Positions 9,741-21,514 of a stretch of 64,000 nt of DNA are shown here, in pieces. The stretch is taken from contig AP031355.1 of NCBI GenBank assembly GCA_037833965.1, positions 3,993,501 to 4,057,500 of the forward strand, written 5' to 3'. A model generated the notes under the pieces. That model ran no database searches. It was not told the DNA's origin and worked only from the letters and a program-made list of their open reading frames with translations. The stretch comes from Marchantia polymorpha subsp. ruderalis (taxonomy: Eukaryota; Streptophyta; Marchantiopsida; Marchantiales; Marchantiaceae). The translations under genes and the position numbers were made by a program. Position 1 is the stretch's first letter. Each line of letters begins with the position of its first letter.

Positions 9741-12700
9741 TGGGGCTTTCTCAGGTCAATCCGCCTCTGTGGATCACATCGACTAGAATTGTTGACCAAG
9801 TCCTTCAATTGATTCACTCGGTGTCATCTTTTATAGTTATTTTTTTGGTGCGGACCAAGAGCGTCGAGAATTAATGTCTTGGTACACATCTTGTACATTA
9901 AGATTCGAAAATGTAACACTTTGTCGGCTAAACCACAGACGCCTCAATCGGCTCGAGCTCCATGCAATCGTCGGGCATGACTGTAAAGTGTATCAACCTA
10001 TGCGTACTTGACACAAATTCATTCAAGTGAATTCAAATGTACACGGCCACCACCTTCACGATCTGGATTAACACGCACTGAACAAATAAAGGGAAGACCG
10101 TGACTGTCAGCTTCGGCGGATCACAAAGTCCCATCGAAGAGGAAAACATCATGCCAGTAAGTAAGCCTGCAACATCGTACATGATGAAGGACCACAGTCA
10201 ATCGTAACCATGCTCGACCGCCCACTCACTGCCGTGCGGTGGTTGACAGTTTCAGAAGAGACTGGCTTTCAAATGTGGCTCTTCACGTTCTTCGATCCAC
10301 ACGAATTATTAGAAAAAATCCGTTAAAAAACGCCAGAACCACATCACTCATAGATCATCAAACTCATGCAAAATCTTCGATCTGTCTTCCCAACAGTCGC
10401 AGGAATCAGCGGCTTGCAACGGAAAGTCGGGGGAGTTTGAGATTTAAAGGGGAGCAAGGTGCAGAGATGGTGTGCACCGGACTGGGCAGAGGACCGTCCT
10501 TATACAACAGCTAGCTCTGCAATCTGGCGACAGTCGAGCCTTGGGAGGCGTCTGGTGTTTGTTGTAGCCGAGAATCGATCTCACAGCTGATTGATTCCTG
10601 GATCTACATACAGACGAGACTAGACGCATCCAGAGGCTGGCTTCTTGACAGCGTAGTGTAGCAGCTTATGTAGCGAGGTTTCAAGTCGGGTCACCTATGA
10701 TCCACGGAGCACGCATCTTCACGCTTTCATCGAGTCGTTTCATTTCAGGAGGTGGTTTGCCAAGACATGGTGGTCGATTTGCAAAGAATTCTCTCTCAAG
10801 ATGCGAAGATGCACCAACCGATTGGCTATGACAGACATTGGACTCCATTCAAAAAATAGCTTGTACTATATAGACGCAGGCACTCGGCCATAATCGATCA
10901 GCTGTTTGGAGCCGTCAGAGAAAGAATTTATCTTCAGCCCTGAAGTCTTGAAGGAAGGTCGATATGGCTGATATAGCTTGTATGGATATGCAAACGAAGC
11001 ATATCACACCAGACAGCTGATCCAAAGCACGAACGCTTCGAGAATCTCGTGAGGATATATAGTCATGGCGCTTGCCTGCCGAGCTCTGGCTTGAAAAGGG
11101 AAGCTGATAGCGACTGGAGTTTCAGTCACATTGCTGGACATTGTCCTCGGTGATATTTGGAGGTCGACATATGGACGTGGTGGTGAAGAAGTGGGTAACG
11201 ATAGAAGAGAGATGCCGGGCCGAGGATCCCAAATGGGATCCCAGGCCCAAGATGGTCCCCAAGGAGGAGGAGGGGTGCTTCTCTTGCAAGCACCGCCGAA
11301 AACTCGCAAGAACTTTGAAGATGTGGTGTAAGAAAATATTTTCATGTGGGATGAGATCTCATGACAGCGGGACGCATGCACAGAGACCGCCTTGACACGG
11401 AGTCCAGATTGAAGACATAAGATGTTATCGTTCCCACTCATGATCGGTGCAAAACACCTCTGACTTTCAACTTTCGGGGATCCACATGAGTTCCTCTATT
11501 CGACGGCAAAACATCTTCCACGATCAGAGTATTTGTTAGGGGGACCTACTTCTGATGAAATCGAACTAGCCCTGTACAGAAGCACACAGTTTGCCAAATG
11601 AGTTTGCAAGAGTGAGTCTATGAGGACAGGAAATCTAATCATGCCGGTCACATCATGCATGCCGTCTTCAGGACGAGGCCGAGGGGCACCAAGTCTGGAG
11701 CTTCCACAGGTCAAGTGAGGACTCACATTTTCTAAATACTGCAGTGTCGTTATGCTCAATGACTGCTGAAAGCCTGCAGTCTCGGAGTAGCGCAAGTCGG
11801 ATGAGTATCTTTCGACCAGGGACACTGTGCTTGGACCCGAACGACGGGATGGCATCGATTGTGACCCTGTTGTGGACAGCTCAAGTAAGCTTAGGACACC
11901 TATCGCATCAGTTTCACTCCTGGAATCCAAAGCTCTCGTTCCTACACCTCGAGATTCTCATGTCTGCCATCATGTACATAGATATGTCGTAATGTCTTCT
12001 GTTAAAGCGTGATGTTACCACATATCATACTCCGAAGGTCATTCAGCTCGTTCTTAGTGCCAGCTCTGTTTTTCGGTCAACACTTGCTTATTCAGATATG
12101 AAACAGAGTACATGTACAGATTACGTGCTGCAGAACTCTTGGCAGTCGATTGATTGCAAGTGGGAACGTCAGCTTGTTACTCATGAAGATATAAATATAT
12201 ATATTCAAGGTTCTTTGAGTGTGAATGTCCAAAACAAATGTCTGATGCTAATAAATTCTGGTTGACAACCAGTTTGAGCAATTGAACTGTTCATTTTTTC
12301 TAGTGTATAGAAATTGGTCCTTTGTCACTTATCTGGTCTATTTGGATCTCATAGATCCGTCTACGAGTATCAAGAAGAAATTTTGTCAAACAGTTTGTTC
12401 GGGGATGCTCACATAATTTGTTCAATGCCTATTGCTCTCCCAACCTGACAGATGTGTGAACAAGTCATACAGTTGGAATTGAACTGAATCGACAAAAAAG
12501 AGTAGGAAATAGTTTTCAACCAGCAATTGACGCGTCTCGGTTTCACCTGTATCATTGCCCCAAGCGCAAAGATACACTTGCACCGTCTTCAAAGCTGCTG
12601 TCTGTGATTGGCATGAGGATCTAAAAGGAGTTATCATATTAATTCGTCAGTATTATTGCATCCTGTATTCCACCGTCTCCTTAATTCCCAGCGAACTGCC

Positions 12701-13839
12701 AATTATCTGATTTTGTATGCATTAATACAGTGAAATTTCTCTCCTAAGTGAAGGTCAGCATCCATTGTTTACATAATGTATATAGAAGTAAAGCCTTCGG
12801 TTACTATAGATGAAAATCTTCTCATTCTCTTAGCTACAAATTTGGATCTGCGAAATTGAAGCCCAAGAAAGTTCGGTTTCTTCATGTGTACACCAAAGCC
12901 AGCTGGACGTGCATGGTGACTGCAAACAAACATCAGTGCATTTGTGCGTGACCGAAGTACACTCTGTCTGAATCCGTGATAAGTTGATAACACGTTTTAG
13001 TGCTGGTGGACCTGATCACTGCTGGTGTGAGTGACTTAGGAAAAGCACGTGATTTCCAGGATGGTCCATATCATTTGCCTCGACACCTTGGAGATGTCAG
13101 AAGTTTAGTGTGAACATGCCTGCAACGTTGCCACGATATATCTCCGTACTCTCTGTACAACTAATTCAACTTGTAACGAATTCTGCAACGTGTAGAGATT
13201 GCTCAACACTGCTAGCAGCCGAAAATTCGCGAGCTCGGTTTCAACTATGGATCCCCTTGATGAAAAAACTATGCAATAAAGTCCTAACTATTAGAATTTG
13301 ATATATTGTGACTATCACAGAAAGTGAAAGGTATATATACTATAGTATGAGGTTACAATTAATCTAGAATATAAACAGATAAATAAGTGTCAAATTTGGA
13401 TATTTAAAAAGATTCCTTACATGTTTTATAAGCCTAAATACTTATTTTCCATAGAAATTTGGTTTCTATTTATACTGCCATTAACGTAATCAAATGATTC
13501 TTATTCAATTAATCCTGAAATGTTTCAAACATTAGTTCTAAAATTAGCAATGCAAGAGATTTGTTATATGATATTGATCAATGAAAACAAATATAATTTC
13601 ACTTAAAATAACATTCAATTTTCTGAAAACGAATTTGACGAAAAAATTTGAAAAATTTGCTGGTAAAAACGAATTTGACGACACATCCTCAGATTATAAT
13701 GTGCCTCGTTGTAATTATTCCCTTCAAATCTGTAAGAATTTAGCCTGCTTAATTCTTTTTAATTCAAACTTGCACTCTTTGATTAGAGTTTACAATAGAT
13801 ACCCTTTTACTTGAAGAACTTATCTAATCTCACATCTAT
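9741..13839. other. intergenic DNA, no gene recognised
   Basis: ORFs here are short and overlap in several frames. The most gene-like is a GC-rich stretch at about 11131-11395 (+) containing KKWVTIEERCRAEDPKWD and a CFSC motif, with no family recognised. From about 13300 the DNA becomes markedly AT-rich. A TATATATAT run lies near 12192-12202. Confidence 0.4.
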
Positions 13840-14004
13840 CATTCTAAGATATTTGATCCAACATGCATCCGAGGCCTATATGAGATCAGACTGGGCTTAG
13901 CTGTAGCCATAACCTACATTCCGTTTCCACTTGTTATCTACGTTCACATAGGCGAGAGGGTTGGACACTCTCGTTGTCACGAATTCGTGCTTCACAGACC
14001 CGTG

Positions 14005-14349
14005 ATGGCAGCTTCTGACTACTCCATGGTGGCGGCGCAACTGATGCAGAAGATGGCCCTCGAAGTCGGCGATCGTCCGGTGGATGATCAAACGAACGGA
14101 ATGACTGACAGTCTCTCACAAAATGGTTTCTTCGTTCATGGAGCAGTCAGATGCAACGTCCAGCAATTTGTTGTAGAATTTCAAGCCTGCATCAACATCG
14201 CCAAGGACATGATCTTCCTGATGATTTTCATCTATCGGAACTCTTCTAACCAGACGGAGGGACTTTGGTGCTTGTTATCCACGAAGGGGGAGCAAAAATA
14301 TTATATCAAGTTTGAGCATGACATCGTACAAAAGTACTTCTCCCGCTAA
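14005..14349 (+). CDS. unrecognised ORF, possible exon
   Basis: The frame starting at ATG 14005 gives 114 aa (MAASDYSMVAAQLMQKMALE). The same frame stays open upstream to about 13840, adding a hydrophobic stretch (LAVAITYIPFPLVIYVHIG). That may mark a membrane segment or an upstream exon. No known family is recognised. Location between AT-rich DNA and a retroelement fossil, and the lack of visible neighbours, leave it uncertain. Confidence 0.3.
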   Translation: MAASDYSMVAAQLMQKMALEVGDRPVDDQTNGMTDSLSQNGFFVHGAVRCNVQQFVVEFQACINIAKDMIFLMIFIYRNSSNQTEGLWCLLSTKGEQKYYIKFEHDIVQKYFSR

Positions 14350-14999
14350 AGCGATAACAAAGACATGGTACTTTTTCGAGTCCTTAGAAGAAAAGTCTTT
14401 TGAAGCTCGTATTGTAGTACCTTCGTATCTCAGTTTCAATTGTTCATTACACATTCTGCAGATTTTCTTCTTCTAAGGATTAAAATCGTGTTTGAACCAA
14501 ATCACTGCAATGAGCATCAAATAGGTTACGCTCCTTGAGATCTGCTAAACTTTTGCTAATTCAGGAAGAAATCCTGGGTTTGCTTGAAGATAACGATTGG
14601 GAGTCCAAGCAGCTGACTAGAGTACCATTTCTTCTGTAACAGACATGGATTTTGTCATACATTCTGATATATCTCGTCTAAACATCTCCTTGAGTCACCG
14701 CTTCTCTACAGACCATGAAGAACAATGATGGGTCTTAGCATTCTCGCCTAACTTTGGTCATGATACCATCAACTGCACCTACTAAGCACAGGTGATTCTC
14801 CGATTTTCCGCTGACGGATTATCAGACCCCAAAAGGACTCCTTCCACATACGAATTTACAATTGGAATCACTGGCGCTTCGTTTCTGAGCCTATTGGATC
14901 AGTATGATCTGTCATTTATGAAATTTGACTCCTAGTCACACTGCAGGACAATTTCTAATCCACTCTATGAGAAATGTTCAAATATTTGGCATGTCTGAC
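14350..14999. other. intergenic DNA
   Basis: No coding frame or repeat is supported in this stretch. Confidence 0.4.
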
Positions 15000-17900
15000 T
15001 AGGGAGCAGGTGAAGTCACATAGCTTTAGCACACAAGCTTAGCACGAATAAACTGCAAAGAGTTGAGTTCAGATTTTGCGATTGTCATACATGTGAAAAA
15101 TGGTGTCTGTCTCGTGGCAACCGTTGACCATATGTTCCTTTTACAGTGATAACATATAAACCCTTACGAGGTGGTGCTACCGTTTATTCTCTGCGATCTA
15201 AACGAGGGCTGCTCCAAATCTCTGATCCAACAGCAACTTTATGCCTCACCTTCTCGAGAAAAACCAAAAGTCCAACTTTACTGAATTCGATGAGCAATGT
15301 TTCTCTCCAAGCACATTGAAGGTGGAAAAAATTTCACATTCTAATTCATCGAATTTCACATTCTTGCCATTTATTTCTTGAGTAAAGTTGTCCACAATTC
15401 TTTCATCTTTTTCATCTGAAAATTCAACAAGAAGAAAGACGATTACTTAAAAGGCAATGAAAAAAACTTTGAAGATGGAAAAAATCTAGAATATTAGTTT
15501 CGTCATCTTACTTGATACCTACTAGGTTATACACTCCACAAAAATCAATCTTGATGTGTATCTTTCTTTGATCGAATTGGTCAGAAAATCCTGAAATAAA
15601 CAACAATGTACAACTGTTGTTCATTGTGAACTTGTTTAGTCCATGCATATCCGAAAGTAGCCGTTTATCTTCTTGGCAAATAGAAGAGGAACTCCAATAG
15701 ATGGCTTATAATGTCAAATGACGTTCTTTGCGAGATTGTCATCAAGTTAATCTCGTGACGCTTGCTAGTTTTGGAACAAATTGTAGATTGGACTAAAGGT
15801 AGTTTGCGCAACTTCTTGGAATTTGATGCAATAATCATAACATTAATGTTGAAGAAGTATATCATCTTTATTCTTCTCTAACAAGTCTTGATATTTCTTA
15901 TATTTTCTTTGTAATTTGATTGGTTCTTGATCAAGTTGAGAGAGATGGCGGATTACATAAATTGCAACTCATTTTGTTTGTAACTTGATTGGTTCTTGAT
16001 CAAGTTGAGAGATATGGCGGATTACATAAATTGCAACTTATTCCCATTCTTGGCAACCTTCATAAAGGTTTGGGCACCGAACATCAACATAACTTTGATC
16101 TTGGACTTTTGTACTCGATGGGCATAAGGATTAGTAACATGTATAGTAATTCTAGACAAAATATGAGAAACTATGGTTTTATATGTTAACTTATTCTTTT
16201 TTCCATCTACATCCTCGTTAATCATCTTAATCCAACAAACCTAAGATGAGAAAATTAAAATCAAAACTAATGATATTAGATACAATAGTATTTCAATGCC
16301 ATTCTGGTATAATATCTAAGGGTTTTTTTTTGTGAGTGAAATCTCCTAAAATCAAAGAACTACCATCAAAAACCTTTACTCTACAAAATATTTCTTCAGA
16401 AACTCTAGGAAAATTATGACATTTTACAAGAATCTAATTAATAAACAAGCAGAGATTTTGGAATCTAACAAAGCTTTAGCTCTTATGTTACATAGATTTA
16501 CATCTATTTTAAGCAAGATAATAAAACAATGAAAAGTATCAAACTTCTCATTATCCTGAAGTATCAAAACTCAGGATAATACTTGATGATGTGGCAACAC
16601 TTGTCATCCGCACGGTCCCTATGGGTGATTGATGTCGTGTTCAAACTTGATCACCTTATGTCTTGGCTCAAAAATACGCAAGATTTACCAAAATTTGTGC
16701 GCCTTTCAACCTCGATGAAAAAGATGAACTATGATACTTACTGTGATACTGAGCTATGAATTTTAAGCTATGATCCATGCCTCCAAAATAGAAACACAAG
16801 TGCTTTATTGTTCTTTATTTTCTTTGATGAGCTTTATAACCTTTGCAGTGTTGATATGCATGAGCTTTGGAATCAAAGTGCTTGAGAATGTTTGGCAAAT
16901 GAAGTTGTGTTATGCACTATTTATGATCTAAAGAGCAATTGTCATTCTTGTTGCTAGTCAAACAGTCAATAATGGCAATACTTTGTTGAAAGAATGTCTT
17001 TCAAAAAATTAGTTAATTTGAAAAAATTCAGCAACAAAGATTTGAAATCGTCATGAAAACTCCATTAAAACATGTTGATGAAAGTCGTATTGTTCTAATC
17101 GAAGTCATATGCAAGTTGTTGAAATTTTGCAACGGATGAAACTAGTCTTAAAGCAACAACAATTTTGTTGTTGCTGTAAGGTCAAACTCTGTTTTCAAAT
17201 GATCTTCATTAACACATGTTGACGAGAGCCATACTGTTCTAATCTATGTCATATGCAATTTTGCAATGCATGAAGCTAGGCTTATAGCAAAAAAAAAAGT
17301 TATTGTTCCTATACGCGCTGAAATTTTCTCTTCAAACCATCCGTTGATTTACTCTAAGAACTCATCAAGGTATGCCAAAAGTGGCAAAAACTTCTCCAAG
17401 AATGACAAATATCAAGAGAGCGCAGTTCAAATTAGCAATGATCCAATAAATCTAACTTGTGTTTTTTCTATTGCATATGTGTGTGGCTAGAGACGGAAGA
17501 CAATACTTAATTGATAAAATTTTGAAGTTTTATACCATCTACGTCAAACATATCTTACAAGCTTAGTAGATATTCTTTTGGCGCTTGTGGAATTGGATTT
17601 GTTGTGGAAACTAGAACATAGATTGGAGCGCAAGCAACTTGAAGCTTTGCCATGACGTTTTGTAGTTTGACATTCTCTTGTTCAAGCTGTTGTAACATGA
17701 CACTCGCATTGTGCATTTGGATATTGGAAACATCATCCATCTTGATAATAGACTATTGTTAAGTTATTGAGGATAGGAACTCACACAAGATTCTGAATTG
17801 CATTTGAAGCTCGAAAACTAAAAGTGATAATATTTGAAGAAAAAATACTTCTTCTAGTGTTATCACTAGAAGAAGAAAAATTGGAATTACTATTGACACT

Positions 17901-18395
17901 AGAAGAGCAAGTACAAGTGGTATTGACAAGAGTGAAGTACAATGTTCCGAGTCTATCTATTTTTACATGCTTGGAAGGTGTTGGAATGCTCTAAAGTTGG
18001 AAAGTCAACATCGCCTCCAAATTGGAAAAAAGTAGTCACCATATCCAAGTTGAGAAAAGTACTCACCGCATTCGGGAAGAAGTTGGTTTGTGACATTTGG
18101 GAAAAGTATGTAACTCACACATTCGCTCTCGGAATGAATTACAAGCAAATCTCAACTTACCACTAAAGAATACATTATGTTTATTTACGGATTACATCCA
18201 TAAGAACAATTAAGATTCACTCTCATAACATCCTATTTGTGTGAGTGAGATTGAAACAACATCAGTCCATTTATATATTGAGAAAATAACTAGTTCAACT
18301 AATTGAGATTGAGTTAATCTAAGTTACACACGACCTAAGATACAACCTAAAAGTATCTAAAACTAAAAGACTAAATTTACAGACACGATAATACT
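15000..18395 (-). mobile_element. Ty3/gypsy LTR retrotransposon fossil
   Basis: On the minus strand a gag-like start lies at about 17555-17740 (a short coiled coil, then PIPQAPKEYLLSL, typical of plant Ty3/gypsy gag). Weak reverse-transcriptase similarity lies at about 15500-15800. The AT-rich stretch at about 18000-18395 fits a 5' LTR and leader. The element is broken in many places and no full 3' end or matching LTR was identified, so limits are approximate. It looks old. Its right edge abuts decayed copy A of the fusion gene. A 69-bp tandem duplication (about 15911-16048) and a small hairpin (about 17850-17880) lie inside. Confidence 0.6.
15911..16048. repeat. tandem duplication, 69-bp unit, two copies
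   Basis: The unit containing TTGATTGGTTCTTGATCAAG and GGCGGATTACATAAATTGCA occurs twice in direct succession with few differences, so the duplication is younger than the surrounding fossil. Confidence 0.8.
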
Positions 18396-20640
18396 CGATA
18401 ATATGCAGCCTGGCGATTTACAAAGATCAGGAACCTTTGTTTATGAACCATCGGCTAGATTCGATTCGACTGTTCCGGTTTGGAACTGGTGACCATTTTA
18501 ATGTCTGCAAACACCAGTCAACAGCAGACGCTGGATATCACTGCTTCGAGAAATGGCTTGATGTTACGTGAAGAATAATGCAAATTGTAGTCCCAACTCC
18601 ATGCCTAAATTTGATGAAAATATCTGGAAGTCATTTCTTCCTTAATTTTAATCCGACAGCAGATGAATATATTTGGAAGGCACTTCTTCCCCGGGTGCTG
18701 TTCATTGACCTATTTCCTCAAAGAATCCCTTTGTACACTCAAGAGGCCTTCATGGAGGCTGCTATGAAATTTGTCCGACAAGGATTTGGTGGTGACGATT
18801 CCGCGGATGATTAGGGAAGGGAGATCGCAGCTCTTCTTGCCCATATTGACCATGGAACTTCTGGTAAGTGATTAAAGTGATGGATTTGATTGCGCTGGTT
18901 ATCACTTTCCTTAGTAACATACTGCAGTTTCCTCATCTGAGAATATGTTATCCACGTTCGGATGTTTTTTCAACTGAAGAAATTATGAAATTAGTCACAA
19001 GTCCCAATGATGAAGTCTGAAACAACCAGAAATGTCCACGACTACTCCTGACCACTTTCAACGTGGACACATCTTAATTTGGGCGACACAGGATTGCTAT
19101 GCAAGGAGCACACCCCTCCGCCAATCACATACTGTGAACCCAGTATCAAGTTTCCTTGTCATTTAGGAAAAAGCTATCATGGTCGCAGGGCATTGCAGGT
19201 ATGCTGGTGAAGTTGTACCAAATCGACTTCTTTAAGATTTATGAACTCATTTCTGAATCTCGAACATCTGAATGTCAATGTTTATACTCATCTGGCAACA
19301 CCATGTGGAGCTAGGGTGTCAATTTTCTATGAATGATCCAGATATGGCCTGCTGCGAAGTGCACATGCGATCAGACTGTATTGATATGAAGAATTAGCTT
19401 GTCGCATGCATTAAGCCAAAAAGACAGCTGGTTGAGACACAAGTGTTGATGACCAGCAACTACAACTACAAACTGTGCGGCCAGGATATAGGTGAAACAG
19501 CCTTTTGTCCTGTCCTAAAAAGCTATCAGAGAATTCCGTTCTTTCATTCAAATCAGAGCTATGGTTCTGGTGTACGCCCCAGTGGGCGAAGCCAAACGAC
19601 TGCCAGGCTTTGGATTGACGATGAATATAATCAATGGATATGAATGGAGAAAATTCTCAGCTGCGGCTATTTCGCGTGTGCAGAAGTATAAAGGGTATTA
19701 TGAAAGACGTTTTTGACGTCCACCTAGGAGAAAACATAGATTGCTGTGATCAGAGGTCGTATTGATAACTCGGAGCACGTACAAGTGATGAGGAAATAAT
19801 AGTCTGACTAGATAAATCTGAAATATAGAAGTATAAAAATGTCTCTGTAGATGGCGCTTTTATGGAAAGGATCGGAGGCGAAGGATGTACAGCAGTGTTT
19901 CCAACCCCCCAGTCGATTTTAGAAGCTGTCAGAGAATCGTGTCAAAGATGTCCGAAGAACGACTATGAGTCTAGGAATTCATGTCAGCTGCTTTTGGCGT
20001 GTACAAGTATTTTGTGGACGAATTTGTTTTTCCCAGAGATAAAAAGATGAGAGAAGTTACCTCATACAAATGTATTTGACATTCATCATTGTAAACTGTC
20101 TTGCTCAACACATTAACCCTGACATGGAGCATTGGGCTGTAGACTTCTTGCTGTAGGCAAGAAGTCCTGTTTTAAATTTATTCCTTCATGTAAACATGCT
20201 AGAATACAGCAACACAGTGGTCATCTGAAACATATAAGATTGTCCTGACCAGCAATCATCATCAAGATAACGTCGTGAACAACTGGTGATCCACATCACA
20301 AGAGGTATCGCCATCAAGTTTACACAGTATATATCGACAGATGAGATTCATATGAGCAGTTTTGTATGCATGTTATGTATGCTTGCATGATAGATGTTTG
20401 TATCGATGTGTAAACAAAATTATGAAAACGAAGGATTGTCCATGACGATTGTTTGGATGAGTAATATGATTTCGAATGATTCGGGTCATAGAAACACAAG
20501 CCCTAGATGCAATGATAGTTTATGAATCTGGCAAGAAAATTTGTAAAGTATTTTACTAACTTGAAGCACAAGGTATCCAACATGGCTCTATGGAGTTTAT
20601 ACTTTAGGATATTGAACTCATAATCTTATGATGAAGATTC
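18396..20640 (+). pseudogene. hydrolase-chitinase fusion, decayed copy A (3' exons and flank only)
   Basis: It begins at the exon 3 border (ATGCAGCCTGG, 18403), directly beside the Ty3/gypsy fossil, and lacks exons 1-2. Exon 3 (about 18410-18864), exon 4 (about 19050-19210) and exon 5 (about 19455-19760) align with the intact copies but contain stops and small indels. An example is a stop after GDDSADD (about 18813) and a disrupted hydrolase end near 18570. The chitinase pieces read ALLPRVLFIDLFPQRIPLYT and ALLAHIDHGTSG, so the HG substitution is present here too. A 3' flank at about 19790-20640 is shared with copies B and C. Confidence 0.8.
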
Positions 20641-21514
20641 TTATAATTTTTTAATACTTAATTGCTCTGATTTGTATTCTCGTGTTCAGTAGAAACACTC
20701 TTTCACGTTACGATGTAGACTCTCCACCTGCTCTAGTCAGACGGCCACTATTCCCTCCCATAGACGATTCCATCAGGAGTCCAGAGGGACTATTGACACA
20801 GCTTGTGACATCCTCAGTTCTTCTCTGGCGTACATACAGACAGACACATGGCAAATATGCTTGAACACAAACGCGATGAGAAGTGCAGTGCGAGAAGCCG
20901 GAGAATCATCAGGCTTGCCTGGCTGGTGGTGGCCTGATGACCCATGATCCTGCAGAGGGATAGGAAAGGTCAAAAGTTGCTGCATTCGCAGAGAGAGGCT
21001 ATTTAGAGCAGCGAGACAAATTTGAGAAGATCGTGTTCCAAAGTTTATCATACATAATAAGTTCATCACATACAATAAGGCACGCTACAGCAAAATGTGG
21101 TCTGGTTTTAATTCACAACGCAAGCAATCGGACTCAGAGCGTCTTCCGGGAGGGTGATTTGACCGCATCGAGCTTGGACTTTTGAGACACTCTTGGTCGA
21201 TTGGTGGGGCCACATTTGCATTTTCGAGCGAAACACAGCCGCTGAGAACGCGTCATTACAAGACGACGGAGCAGGTCTTCCCTGATGCGCCTCTCGTTTC
21301 GTACTCTGTGGATGTACGAACGTAAATGTCGAGCTCACCGCACGTGCATTTAGTATCGACGGCATTGTAAGCCCCATGCTGAAAAGGTACTATGTTCTGC
21401 ACATGAGAGTATCGATCATTACAACTCTGGAAGATAATACCAGAAGCAGTGCAGGGAGATCAGAGAGCAGGAGCATCGCAGTGGCCATAGACTCGTTCTA
21501 AGCTAGAAGTCTTG
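20641..21514 (+). other. upstream block of fusion gene 1
   Basis: This matches 32640-33444 before gene 2 and 42900-43780 (block D). It keeps fragments of an open frame (GYLEQRDKFEKIVFQS, later LIHNASN) that end at a stop in genes 1 and 2. A second fragment (DAPLVSYSVDV) has diverged by indels between copies. It looks like the remains of ancestral upstream exons or a long 5' UTR, not current coding sequence. A promoter cannot be placed. Confidence 0.55.

Noticed and set aside
15900-16050. 69-bp tandem repeat considered as a CRISPR-like or satellite array
   Set aside because: There are only two copies, without spacers, inside a retroelement fossil.
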